From assembly GCA_023374025.1 (NCBI GenBank), contig SIJG01000093.1, positions 358,760 through 422,759 on the forward strand: a stretch of DNA of 64,000 nucleotides, given 5' to 3'. Under the pieces are notes generated by a model, which was not told the origin of the DNA, searched no databases, and saw only the letters and a list, made by a program, of their open reading frames with translations. This document shows, one piece after another, positions 46,201 to 56,632 of the stretch; the first letter of the stretch is position 1; every line of letters starts with the position of its first letter. The translations under genes and the position numbers were made by a program. This stretch comes from Heterodera schachtii. Lineage: Eukaryota; Nematoda; Chromadorea; Rhabditida; Heteroderidae.

Positions 46201-46687
46201 GAGGGTCTCTTCTATTTTAGGGTTTTTATCAATTTTTCTTGGGCTCCCTTTGATCAGATACAAATTTTAGATGCTAATGTTAAGCTTTTCGAATTTTTAA
46301 ATCCTAAAACCTTAAAAAGAGACAATTTGTCCTGTTTTGGCATTTTGCCCAAAATTACCTAACAAAAAGGAAAAAACGAAGATTAACTCCCTAAGAATCG
46401 ACTTAAAATTTGAAAAACAAAGCCCTAGTATTGTCTTTTCAATACATACAAAATTAAGAAATGTTTTCTTCAAAATTTGGTTGGTTGGCCTCGAATTGGA
46501 CGAGCAAATCGCTTCCGAAAATGAGTCGGAAAGAACGACCAATTGGAATAATTGGAAAGAAGCACTGAATTCGATGCTTTCCGAACAATTTAACGCCGTC
46601 ATTTTGAGGGCGTATCGGACAAAGAATGGTTTTGTTGACCCATTGGTTCACATTCAATTGACGGCACAATATGAGCAAAAACATTAA
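40220..46687 (+). CDS. B2: poly(A)-polymerase-like nucleotidyltransferase, copy 2, with apparent frameshifts
   Basis: Paralog of B1. The first exon (TTAAG acceptor at 40219, ATG 40237) is Lys/Glu-rich. A helical exon from about 41510 reads FLEDEFLIKSYQ and INEIGHRMEIIAKLYPIGD. It then needs a frame change near 41755 and another near 42140 to stay homologous to B1. The later frame ends EETLFGTDFDLDSFCTFFDH. Core exons keep GSYQLGALTKHSDIDAICVV (about 43015-43074), VDFDIGLET (about 44108), GFFNGISLSLLVAKVMLLYP (45052), MPIVTPGHIEQNATFNVN (45400) and FYDFCGYVETRIRLQLL (46025). The final exon reads IWLVGLELDEQ and stops at 46685-46687. All three predicted catalytic Asp are present. Because the shifts lie in one exon outside the core, B2 may be a decaying copy, or the sequence may contain indel errors. 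Confidence 0.65.
41063..41466. mobile_element. AGGGCTGG-ended element, copy 3
   Basis: Starts ATAGGGCTGGGAATTTTAG and ends CTAAATTTCCCAGCCCTAG. The inside has repeated AAATAGGTAAC-type words. It sits in an intron of B2. Confidence 0.75.
42255..42482. repeat. AAATAAA low-complexity run in B2 intron
   Basis: About 230 bp of AAAATAAATAAAAA words with very few other bases. B1 has a short intron (about 40 bp) at the matching position, so this is a local expansion. Confidence 0.8.
43310..43945. mobile_element. Palindromic AT-rich element in B2 intron
   Basis: The left end reads ACAAACGTATCAATGATTG and the right end TCATTGACACTTTTGTAAC. Inner blocks TTATTAGTTTAATTTTG and TAAAACTAATAATTAAATT mirror each other. 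It has CGTATCCTCTGCTATC in common with the element at 38175-39048. Confidence 0.65.
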
Positions 46688-47287
46688 AAAAGGCATAATA
46701 ATATTATCGAAGATAAAATGTAGTTGTTTTTGGGAGAGATCTCATTAGTGTAACATCGAAAGTTTGGAAAATAATAAAAAAGGAAATTGATGCAATATTT
46801 TTTATGGTCATATGCTAATCAACGAAAATTTCTTAAAAATGGCCATTTTAATGTAAAAAAAAAAAAGCTATGTACCAGAAATTCCCAATTTTCGTTGTTT
46901 TTTTTTCTCGGCGGCGCCTATCGGCATCGCCGGCCCCCAAAAGCTTATTTCTTCTTAAAAAACTTTGCTCAAAATCGCAAAAATTGGTTATTTTGGTGAA
47001 TCAAAAATGCCGACCGAATTTTAACAACCCAAAAAAAAAAAAACTAACAATAAGTCATTCAATTTCAAAAATTCTATGTACATAAAACAATTATTTACGC
47101 ATTTATATGACGAGATGAGTTACAATTTACATATGGGTATGTATAACACAATAAAAATAGCGGTACAAAACAACAACAACAATACACATACATACAATAC
47201 ATATTATACATTATTATTATTTTTCCTTATATGTATCACGGGATACAATCACATACATAGATGGATCACCACAACACAACACATTGT
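46688..47287. other. Intergenic region
   Basis: No gene seen. A GC-rich motif GGCGGCGCCTATCGGC near 46908 matches, in either orientation, sequences near 11350 and 61495. Confidence 0.5.
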
Positions 47288-48003
47288 TCATTCTACTGCT
47301 TCGGCGCCTGCTGCTGCTTCTTTCTTTGGGCCAATCGAGCGTTTAGTTTCGCTAGGTCCGTCATTGTGTTGTTGGGCAATTTGTCCGGCACGAACCATCC
47401 TTCGTCGGGCTCGGATGCTGATTGTGAAGCACTGGAACTGTCGGCGTTGTCCCCATTCATCGTTAACGTGGTCACAGTCCCCGCGCTCGCCATTGACGGT
47501 TTTGGGCGCATCTTTTTCGCTTCCTCGTCGCATGTAGCACACAATTGACACCAGCACGACCAAGAAGAGCACAATTGCCACAATGACGCTGCAAATGGGA
47601 GGAGAAAAATGAATGAATGAACGAAAAGCAGCATTGAAGAATAATAACACGGACCCAATCAGAATCAAAAGCAGTTTCTCGTCGTCTTTAGCATCTTCAG
47701 TTGCCGCCTCAATGCCAGCTTCTTGTGTAGTCGAAGGAGTGGCTACCGACGCTTCTTTTTTGGTTGTGATGTTCAGAGGAAATCCCGTTGATGATGACGA
47801 CGCATTTCTGGCGAGAGTTTCCTTTGATGACGCATTCGGCGGTTGGCTGAAAGCGAAAAAGAACAATTAAATGTTGAACGCGTACAGCAGCAGCAGAAAG
47901 ACTTATTTTCACACCTCTCATTTTGCTGACAGCAGCCAAAGTTGAGCAGAAGGGCGGCGAAGATGAGAAGTGTGGGCAGAATTTTGGAAATTTGGGAGGC
48001 CAT
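47288..48003 (-). CDS. Small type I membrane protein, Ser/Thr-rich ectodomain
   Basis: Exon 1 (from ATG at 48003) encodes MASQISKILPTLLIFAALLL, a signal peptide, followed by NFGCCQQNE and a donor AG|GTGTGA. Exon 2 (about 47850-47655) is a Ser/Thr/Ala-rich ectodomain (ASSSSTGFPLNITTKKEA) with an N-glycosylation site, running into LLLILIG. Exon 3 continues in phase as VIVAIVLFLVVLVSIVCYMR, a membrane helix with a basic stop-transfer. After that two frames stay open to about 47288-47293. The frame of the helix ends AGAEAVE. The neighbouring frame gives a more protein-like acidic tail (SEPDEGWFVPDKLPNN) ending RKKQQQAPKQ. A missed short intron or an indel could connect them. Family unknown. It is divergent from the gene at 48396. 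Confidence 0.55.
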
Positions 48004-48189
48004 TTCAGCGGCACTGTGGTGGATGAGGAGAAGAAAAATGATGAAAGAGAAGTGAATGGAGGGAAAGAGTGGAGTTGGCGATGCTTTTATAATAAAATGG
48101 CACAGGTAAAATGCAACGAAACAAAGACAGAAAATGAACACGAAAAGTAAAAGATATAAAAAGGAAAAGAAAATGAAACACGAAAAATA

Positions 48190-48450
48190 AAAGGCATAAA
48201 AAGAAAGAAAATGAAAAACGAAAAACCGATGGCAGCGCATCGAATACAAAATTCTCAAAAACAAAAATCCTGCGTTTTTTTTTTCTGATTGTCATTCTTT
48301 CCCGATTAAATTTTACTACCAAGAAAATTAGTACCCAAAATGGCACAGGAAAAATGCAAAAGAAAAGGAAACACGAAAACCGATGGCAGCTTCAAATGCA
48401 AAATTCTCAAAAACAAAAATCCTGCGTTTTTCGGCTTGTCATTCTTTCCC
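48190..48450. repeat. Imperfect direct repeat upstream of and into the secreted-protein gene
   Basis: About 48200-48305 and 48345-48450 share CGATGGCAGC..., then CAAAATTCTCAAAAACAAAA, ATCCTGCGTTTTT and GTCATTCTTTCCCG. The second copy forms the start of the coding exon of the downstream gene. The signal-peptide exon thus lies on duplicated DNA. Confidence 0.7.
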
Positions 48451-49642
48451 GAAATTGCCGTTTTCTTCTTCTCCTTATGTTCACTCCCGTTTTCTTCATC
48501 GGCGGTACGGCTCAGCATGACGAGCACGCAGAAATGGACGACCACGACCACCGTCGTCACTACAAGCAATGTCGGATCACCGTCAATTTGTACCGGGACC
48601 TGCGCATGTTGTCCGAGGACAACAAGCACGGGATGAAGAACTGTTCAGCAGCTGGTGGGTGCTTTCAGTTCAACAGCAATTACCTAATTATGTGTTCCCT
48701 TCTCCCCTTGCTGCTGTTTTCCAGGCTGTTTCTTCATGTATCCACCGAAGGACAGCGACAGCAACTTCTTCCCGAATCGAATGTTGAGTGTGGACAGAAG
48801 CCGGAGCAGCAGCTCCCACCTCGTCGGCCTCAATGCTGCACTGGTGCTGTTGTGTGTCTAACTTCTTCAGACTTGAAAACGTCTGAATACGTCCATAAAA
48901 AGATGGATAATAAATATGTAGTAGGGCTTGTCCCCCCGCGCATTTTTCGAGAAATTTTTTTGTTTTCAATAGTCATGAAAACTATTTTCGGGGTCCCTAA
49001 TCACGGGCATACATTTCGACTAATTTCGAACCACGTGAATGCATTAGTTAGAACCCCATATATGTATAATTATGTTGCTATACTGTTAAACAATTTTGAT
49101 TTTGTCCCATTTTTTTCTCCAGCAAGGCTGCCGTTCGGACATACCGTTCATGTTGCAGCGTGTCTCCTTTTCCAAGGACATCAAATTGCACCGGATGCTT
49201 CGCTATCTGCGCGCTTGCTTCGTCCGTGACATCCGTGAAAACAACCGTGGGTTCAACAACGGGACTCAACAAATGAAAAATTGTCAACCGGAGATGGCCA
49301 ACAAAACGAATAGCTTGGTAAATAAATACATACCTGAATCATGCAAATGATGGAATTTTTTGAAAAAAAAAAACAATTTTTTTTTGAATTTTCATTTTTT
49401 AGTTGAGCAAACGAAGCTGGCTGGAGCAGAACACCTACTTTGCCGAGAACAATTGCTTCTACCCATTCTACAGACAAGCAGTGTTTTACGCGTCATTTGG
49501 CCAGCACAGTGAGGGGCGCGTGGTGTGCTGCAGCGATGGACGCATTGATGAGGAAGAGAGCTTCAAGGAGAATTGCAAGAAACTTACGGATCACATTTAC
49601 GCAGCTAAAGCAGGATGGCGCAAGGGAAAGGATGCCCAATGA
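48396..49642 (+). CDS. Secreted cysteine-containing protein
   Basis: Exon 1 (ATG chosen at 48396) has a hydrophobic run RFLLLLMFTPVFFIGGTAQ, probably a signal peptide. It continues with a His/Asp-rich stretch and CRITVNLYRDLRMLSEDNKH up to a donor at about 48655. Exon 2 (48725 to about 48844) reads GCFFMYPPKDSDSNFFPNRM. Using donor CTG|GTGCTG it joins in phase 0 to exon 3 (49123-49318; QGCRSDIPFMLQRVSFSKD). Exon 4 (49403-49642) has NNCFYPFYRQAVFYASFGQH and VVCCSDGR, ending TGA. If that donor is not used, exon 2 ends at a stop (48861) and exons 3-4 belong to another gene. No family recognised; scattered Cys suggest disulfides in the extracellular space. Confidence 0.55.
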
Positions 49643-50142
49643 ATGAACCGACGATGATTGATAATGATGATGATGATACAAGTCAATTTCTATGCAAATT
49701 CATTTAGGCTTACCTATTATTATTGTGTGAATTTTTTTCTTTTTGTCTTAATACTGTAATTAGCGTAATTGTTGTTGTGTTTTTTGCTGTTCGAGAAATG
49801 TATGTTAAACAAGCCACAATCAATGAACGAGTTGGTTTTGAAATTGCCAAATTAGTTTCGAATCCTCTCCTAAGATCCCAAATTGGCAGAAAAGGACTGA
49901 GTAACCAAGAGTTCCACTTACAAATCCAAAAATTTGTTTTGTGCAAAATAAGTGAAATATTTCACTGTCGAAATCATAAATCACCTGACACGTTGGATAT
50001 GAACCAAATCACGAAAATGGACATAAACTGCAAAAAAATTTCAAATTGAAGGGTAAATTTCTCGATAATTTAGAAAAAACAAAAAAGTTGTATAGCATTT
50101 ATTCAGAACCGTCGTCCCTTCGCTTAATTCCCCTAAATAAAA
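49643..50142. other. Intergenic region
   Basis: AT-rich. An open frame at about 49723-50049 (+) has weak coding character and no clear homolog; I do not call it. Confidence 0.4.
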
Positions 50143-51167
50143 ATGTGCTTCTCATCAGAGTTTGAAGACACACGCACTAAGTGCAGATTTATCTTCGAGC
50201 AACCTTGTCGATGCCCTACCAACCAACTCGAGGCCATCAAATTCAGCAAGGTTGGAAAATTTCAAAAAAAAAAAAATTGTAAAATTTTTAAATCCAGGCA
50301 AATTAAGGTGATAAGCGCGGAAGACAACAATCTGTGCTGTTTTTGTGAAGGTCCAGTAAATACGCCGTATAAATATTATATATATATATATATATATATT
50401 GTTTTTACATAATTTTTTTTCATACTTTTGAAATGAAAGCCCAACGATTTTCATAGTCTGTCAGTGATCAAGAAAATGTATACCTATTCAGACTAAAACC
50501 CGCCAAATCCGAACCATTAAACTCGAATATGCATGTATAAAGATTCGAATTTTCGAAACTTTTCTTTATAGTCCAAAATTCAGTTAAAAGCAATACTGAT
50601 TTGTTGCTTCTGCATATAAATTTAATGTGTACTGATCGACAACTGTTTTAACAAAGGATGCCTCTTTTTGGAACCAGCAAATTAGGCTGATTTTTGATGC
50701 TTTTTAGTTTGATAAAAAAAATTTTTGTAAAATAAGGAACCATTTTCTGTCGTAATTGTTTATTCCTATATTTTTACCATACCCATTTTCGTTACAGAAG
50801 AATACGGTCACAGGTCGTTGGAAGTGCAGTACAAATGTTCGATGTGTGGCAAAGAAACGCACAGAATTTATGAGTGCTTCAGTACGTCAATTTTTACACC
50901 ACATCCCCCCAATTACAATAATTGTGCCCGGTTTTAGTTGACGTCGATTATTGGTCGGACATTGATACGATTCGCTACCGTACTCGAGCGTACAGTGCAT
51001 GGGGACAGTACACGGAAAAGGTCACAAAAATGGCACTGCTGGGGCGGATGACCATGAACAACTTTGAGGCGGTGGAGCGCAAATTCGATGTGATGTGCAT
51101 TGTTCAGGACAATCATTACAAGACAACCGATGATTGGACCGACACTTTGATAAGGCGTCTTGAATAA
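50143..51167 (+). CDS. Small Cys-rich protein, possible zinc-binding
   Basis: Four exons join in phase: 50143-50250, about 50308-50350, 50800-50881 and 50939-51167. The product is about 153 residues. The first part has CRFIFEQPCRCPTNQ, the second NNLCCFCEE and the third YKCSMCGKETHRIYEC, giving several C-x1-2-C pairs that could bind one or two zinc ions. The C-terminal exon, DVDYWSDIDTIRYRTRAYSA onward, is free of paired Cys and ends IRRLE. No signal peptide. I do not recognise the family. The second acceptor (AAATTAAG) was chosen because the more obvious CCAG acceptor gives an immediate stop. Confidence 0.55.
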
Positions 51168-51640
51168 ATAGGCAGGCCAAATGGCAACAATTTATTGTAT
51201 AACTGTATATATTATATTTGTATCTCTCGTATAACTGTATTATATATTGTGCAAGGGAATAATACTGTGTTGTTTAGAATAAATGTTATACGATCTTTTT
51301 CGTACAAAATGAGCACATTTTATTCATCATGTCTTTCCCGCTCCCAGTCCGAGAAAAAACGTCACTATTTCTGAATTTTTGTCACTGTTTTGGCATTTCC
51401 CTCTTCCCGTCCCGTTCAACTCTAATTAGAACCAATGAGGAAAATTTGAAATTTTCGACATGATCTGTTATCAATACCTTTAATTCTGGGTTCGACCGTC
51501 CCAACATTTCAAACAGAACCATCGAATTTGATTTGGGTCTCAAAACTACTAACATTTTATTTAATTTACGAAAAATGTATTTAATAAAAAAGAGTCATGC
51601 TACACATCACAGAGAAACAAGCAAGCTTCAGCACAAGTGA
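51168..51640. other. Short intergenic region between convergent genes
   Basis: Holds the 3' ends of the gene ending at 51167 (+) and of MTAP (-). AATAAA occurs near 51280 on the plus strand. Confidence 0.5.
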
Positions 51641-53225
51641 TCAAAGTTCAATTTGTGTTCTCCTTCCATCACCGAGGCAGCGGCCAATTGCTAAAATGGC
51701 AAAAGTATTAGTAATTTGGTTTGAATTTTGGGTTTGTCCACTTCCGTTCACCTTGGCTTTCTGTGCCTCTGCAACGAATTGCTCTTTGTGTCCGGCAACT
51801 TCACTGATCGCTTCCACAAAGAATTTCTGCATCAGTTGCGCATTTTTTCGCATTGTTTCAGTCCACCAAAGCAATGCTCACCTGAAAAATGGAACAAAAT
51901 TTTGAGAAAAACCCGAATGCCGGGACAAAAAAGCCAGGAACGGTTATTGGATTGGTCGGACGGTTGTCTCTCTACCGTACCCCTTCAGCGGTGTCGCGCC
52001 AACAATCGTAGTCAGTCACAACGGCAACCGAAGCGTACGGAATGCCCAATTCTTTGGCAAGGACAGCCTTAAATTTAGCATTTAGTAATGCTTTTCAATT
52101 TATAAATCACTTCCGGGCACAGTGTCATGCCGACCAAATCGGCGCCCCACGCGCGGAACAGCTCACTCTCCGCCCGGGTGGAGAAGCGTGGTCCCTCCAC
52201 GCACACCAACACGCCGCGGTCGCTGTGTGCAGCGCCCAAACGCGTCGCCGTTGCGATCAGCGCCTGTCGCAGGCGTTCGTTGAGCGCGGGATGCATTGGC
52301 ATATGGCAAATGCCCGGCGGATGACCCGGCAGTCCATCGTAAAAGGTCTGCTCGCGCTTCGTCGTCCTTTACGGTGGCAAAGGGGGAAAAATGAGTCATT
52401 TTAAAAAACGGTAGCGGAAAATTAGGAAATTTTTTTTAGTGATTATGGCTTTACATCTATCAACAGAGGAGTATTTGCAATTTTAATGAAGTATTATTGT
52501 TTTGCTGTCCCACCGGTCGATGAACGAGTCGATTAGCACCAATTTGCCGGGCTCCAATTCCTCCCGCAGAGAGCCGCAAGCGCATGCGGCGATGATGGCA
52601 CTGACGCCGGCCTTTTTCAGCGCCCAAATGTTTGCCCGATAATTGATGTTGGTGGGGGACTGCTGATGACGACGACCATGGCTGAAAAGCGCAATTAAAT
52701 TGGAAACTGACAATAAAGCCCTAAAAGGGGGATGCTGGAGTCTGGAATATGGCATTGTAGGAATGGCTGGGCTTTTTCGAACGTTCAAAAAATTGAGGAC
52801 TTAAAAAATAGAAACTGCTGTCGAATAAATTTAAAAAAGGTATAAATCTGTTTATGATTTGACCAAAAAATGACGAACATTCCTTTACCGTGACAACAGC
52901 ACACACGGAACACCCGCCACGTTTCCCTCAATGAGTGCGTCGGAAGGGCGTCCGTACGGCGTTTCGACGCGCACTTCGCCGCTGCGCTCCATTATGTGCG
53001 GGTCCTCGAGCCCAGTGCCGCCAATGATGCCAATCTGAGGGCAAATGCAATTGCTATGCAATGACAAAATGTTAAACAATTTTTAGGTTGGCATTGGAAT
53101 TTTACTACCCTTGAAAGTTTAAATGAGTCAACAAAATTACTAAGACTGGTTAAAAAAAAAAGCACCTTAAAATCCTTTCGTTGGAGAAGATCCGCTGCCA
53201 TTGCGGCGCCATTTTGCATTGACAT
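51641..53225 (-). CDS. mtap: S-methyl-5'-thioadenosine phosphorylase
   Basis: Cytosolic enzyme that splits methylthioadenosine with phosphate into adenine and methylthioribose-1-phosphate, in methionine and purine salvage. Six exons. Exon 1 (53225-53166) is [20 protein letters not shown]. Exon 2 has [12 protein letters not shown] (phosphate-binding loop) and [13 protein letters not shown]. Exon 3 has the RH-type [20 protein letters not shown] and [20 protein letters not shown]. Exon 4 (about 52367-52107) has [19 protein letters not shown] and [20 protein letters not shown]. Exon 5 reads [20 protein letters not shown]. Exon 6 begins about 51874 and ends at 51641. The order and residues match human MTAP (PNP/MTAP family 2). 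The SFIDR to TTKRE join uses CG|GTGGGA and TAAAG. Length is close to the usual 280-300 residues, with a slightly longer C-terminus. Confidence 0.93.
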
Positions 53226-54675
53226 TAAAAACTCGAAAAGGCTGGCAAATTAATAATAACAAGCGTGGGAAATTCAATGATATACAAAAAATCTTGGGTG
53301 AAGGTTGGGTCTGAAAAATTGCTATACAATTAAAAGGTCTCCAATTATCTGGACAATTTTACATAAATTGGCCTTTACTTTTGTTTATGCGTTAGTTCAA
53401 AAGTTATAAGAAAAACGAAATTTTGAACGTCCATATCTTTTTTCTGATGCTTCAAAATGCTTAGCGTTTGTTTAGAGAAAACTTCTCCTTACCACAAGAG
53501 CTTTCAAAAGATACCAAGACAATTTTTGAAAATAGTATTTTTCTTTTATTTTTTGGACAAAAAAATGAAAATATTCATATAGTACAACGGATCCGACTCC
53601 TCCCTTTGTTCGGTGTCATGGCAACTCGTACAAAAGCCAATCGGGTACTTATGCAGTTTACGCCACATAAAAAAATTGTGTTTTTTTTTAATTATTAAAA
53701 CGTGTTTCCAGAGTATTCGGGGCCGCTGATCACGAAAATGACATTCATTTCGACTAGTTTCGAACTCCGGACCCGAATTCGAACCAAAGTCGAAAATTCA
53801 TTTTTCACTAAAATCCACCTTTATTGTCCAAAAACGATTCAATTAGACTTAAATGAATAGAAAATAGGGGGTTCATGGCCATTCCATGCATGCATTTAAA
53901 TCGTTTTTGGACAATAAAGGTGGATTTTAGTGAAAAATGAATTTTCGACTTTGGTTCGAATTCGGGTCCGGAGTTCGAAACTAGTCAAAATGAATGTCAT
54001 TTTCGTGATCAGCGGCCCCGAATACCCCTGGAAACACGTTTTAATAATTTAAAAAAAAAAAATTTTTATGTGGCGTAAACTGCATAAGTACCGCCAATCG
54101 TAATTGTGTGTATAACAAAATTAAAAAAGTGCGCATAAAACATCAAAGGAATTTTTTTTTTGCTCTTAAGCGTTCCAAATCAATAGTAAATGAATGATGG
54201 TGTTTGTTGGTGTTAAACGTGGGAAATTTCAATGAAAGGTTGGATCAAAATGTTGCTTTTGCAATTTTTAGGGTCTCCAATTCTCAGCGTAATTTTATAA
54301 AATTTGCCATATTCCAATATCATTAAAAAAAATGTGTGCATAAAACATTATAGGAACGTTTTGTTTGCTCTTAAGCGTTCCAAATCAATAGAAAATGAGC
54401 GATGGTTTGTTTGGTGGTGTTCGAAGGTCAGATGCATTTGGAAGGAGGGGAAGGGGGCAAAGGTTGAAGAGAATGGTGGCGGGTAATGGGACCGTTTTTT
54501 GCCTCTCTCTCTCCGTTATCATTTGAAATTAGAGACATTCTTAGGTATATTTATTGTATCAATCAGAATTTGAAAATGAACATGTCAAAATTATGGTCGG
54601 TCACGGTCAAATTAAATACGGTAACTGTTTTTTGCTCTTCTTATCACAACCCTCCGGCCCATTCTTCGGTGTCGT
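53226..54675. other. Repeat-rich intergenic region
   Basis: No gene. It holds a large foldback (53640-54095). Around it lie three related pieces: 53258-53370, 54117-54320 and 54330-54420. They share GGTCTCCAATT, GTGGGAAATTTCAATGA and GCGTTCCAAATCAATAG. Confidence 0.55.
53640..54095. mobile_element. Large foldback element
   Basis: The left arm runs from GGGTACTTATGCAGTTTACG through GTGTTTCCAGAGTATTCGGG to TTTTTGGACAATAAAGG-type sequence in complement. The right arm is its near-perfect reverse complement, ending CGTAAACTGCATAAGTACC. Arms are about 200 bp around a 50-bp centre. It contains CTCCGGACCCGAATTCGAAC, also found in the 12-kb element. Confidence 0.85.
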
Positions 54676-55105
54676 TTACTGGCCACATTTGCAGTCGGCG
54701 CCGCACTTGCAATTCTCACAAACGCACTTCTCTAAAAAACAAAATATTTGATGCGAAAAACCGAGTTTGGGGAGAGGAGGATTTCGAAATTGGAATTGTC
54801 CAGCAGTTTTATTTGTCTTACTGAAAGAAAACCACCAAAAAGCCTGTTCCTATTGACAAACGGAAGGAGAGATAAGCTAACTCAATCCGTGCCATTCATT
54901 CGCTTACCGTTCGCGCAGTTGCTCGCCTCCTTCGCACCGCATTTGCAGTCAGTGCCGCACTGGCACGCGTCTCCACAGGGGCATTTCACTAAATACGAAA
55001 ATTGTCTGACATTTACACCAAGAAAATCATAAAAATAGTTCAATCCTTTTAATTAAAAAAACACCGACCATTGCCACACTTCGGAACGGGCTGTTGTTGC
55101 TGCAT
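54676..55105 (-). CDS. Metallothionein
   Basis: Three small exons on the minus strand: 55105-55069, 54988-54908 and 54731-54676. They join in phase to a 57-residue protein with 14 Cys and no aromatic residues. Exon 1 gives MQQQQPVPKCGN. Exon 2 gives VKCPCGDACQCGTDCKCG followed by AKEASNCAN. Exon 3 gives EKCVCENCKCGADCKCGQ. Nearly all Cys are in C-x-C or C-x3-C arrangements, and the motif CxCGxDCKCG occurs twice. This is the hallmark of metallothioneins, small cytosolic proteins that bind zinc, copper or cadmium. All splice sites are canonical GT/AG. No clear metal-response element was found upstream by eye. High confidence in the class; it is distinct in sequence from the two C. elegans proteins as I remember them. 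Confidence 0.88.
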
Positions 55106-56100
55106 TTGAATGAAGTCTCACAATCAGTTTAGAAAAATTTAAAATTTAGCTAAATTTTAAACGAGTAATTTATTGTAGCTACATATGTATATACAAATGT
55201 GTGAATAGTGTTTGCCCTTAAGAATGGGCTTGATGGTGTTAATGTACACAATGATTTTACTGAGTTATTTAAAGAAGAAAGAAGGAAAATAATTGGGATG
55301 GATTGGAAATGAACGAATGAAAAAACTTTTTGCGGATTAAGGAAAGGAAAGGGGAGGGTGGAAAGAAGTGGGGAAGGAGTGGACCTGCTCTGCTGGTCAA
55401 ACAATGCGAAGGAAAAGAACACTCACACAGAGGCAATCTTCTCTCTTTTCTCATTGTGTATTATAAAACATTGGATGGACGGACATTATTAAGGAATGAA
55501 TAAAAAAGAATGTGAACAACGCAATGAAAGATTGGAAGGGACGGAGAAGTGTTTTATTGGAGATTTACAACGCATTTATTTGTCATCAGAGATTTTAGGG
55601 ATGAAAAAGTGCAGCTTCACCTTCCCATGCTCCAATTTAGCAACAAAAACAATCACACAAATGCGAAGGAACATAAATAGTATGTACCTTATATAATCAA
55701 AGAATTTTGTTTGTCTCATTCTCTTATCTTAGCACTCGAACCATAAAGGAATATGCGAATGCGTAAACAAGACACAAAAAAAGGAGGAAAATGAACACGG
55801 GGAGGAGGGGGAGGGGTCAAAATTTACGAAATAAATCGTTAATTGGATTAATTAGTCAAAGGATCATCCGATATTTAAACAAACTACTTAAATTTAGGTA
55901 TTTAGGTTACACGTCATTTGAACATGGGTTTTTATGTAGCAGGAACATAAAAATGAAGAAAAGATAAGCTGAAATTGCGTGTAAATTTCAAAAAATATGA
56001 ACAACTCTTTTAATGAAAAAATTTTTATAACGAAACGCAAAATTCTAATTCAAAAATAATAAAAAAAAATTAGCTTTATCGACTGCACAAAGCTAAAACT

Positions 56101-56292
56101 AGAGCTCGGCCTGGACCTGGATCCAGGCCTGGATTTTTCCTGGATCCAGGTCCAGGTCCAGGCCATTTTTCGGCAACCTGGATTTTTCCTGGACCTGGAT
56201 TTTCCTGGATTTTTGTCCAGGAAATCCAGGTCCAGGTCAAATGTGAAAAAAAATCCAGGTCCAGGTCCAGGCAAAACAGGAAAAAACCTGGA
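56101..56292. mobile_element. GAGCTC-ended CCTGGA element, copy 3
   Basis: Starts TAGAGCTCGGCCTGGACCTG, then alternates TCCAGGTCCAGG and CCTGGATTTTTCC. The right flank has TTTCAAGTGACCGATGTTTT, the same flank as the copy at 21536 (inverted). Confidence 0.75.
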
Positions 56293-56474
56293 TTTTCCTG
56301 GACAAAATTTTAGAATTTATTATTTCAAGTGACCGATGTTTTTCAAGTTTTCAAAAAAAGATTAAATAAATTTAAAAACACATTATTATTATTAATTAGA
56401 TATTTTTAGATGTTTCTAAGCAAATAATTAATTTTTTCAAACATTTTTTTGATTTTTAAAATGAGTTTCAAAAA

Positions 56475-56632
56475 ATTCAGGTCCAGGCCTGGATCCAGGT
56501 CTCGAGGAGCCTGGATTTTTCCTGGACCTGGATTTTCCTGGATTTTTGTCCAGGAAATCCAGGTCCAGGTCCAACATGGAATCCAGGTCCAGGTCCAGGT
56601 CCAGGCTTTTTTCAAAATACCGAGCTCTAGCT
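56475..56632. mobile_element. GAGCTC-ended CCTGGA element, copy 4
   Basis: Begins with AATTCAGGTCCAGGCCTGG and ends CAAAATACCGAGCTCTAGC. Same internal words as copy 3, about 190 bp away. Confidence 0.75.

Noticed and set aside
49723..50049. 108-residue plus-strand frame
   Set aside because: Weak coding look, AT-rich and no start context; could be part of an unseen gene but not supported.
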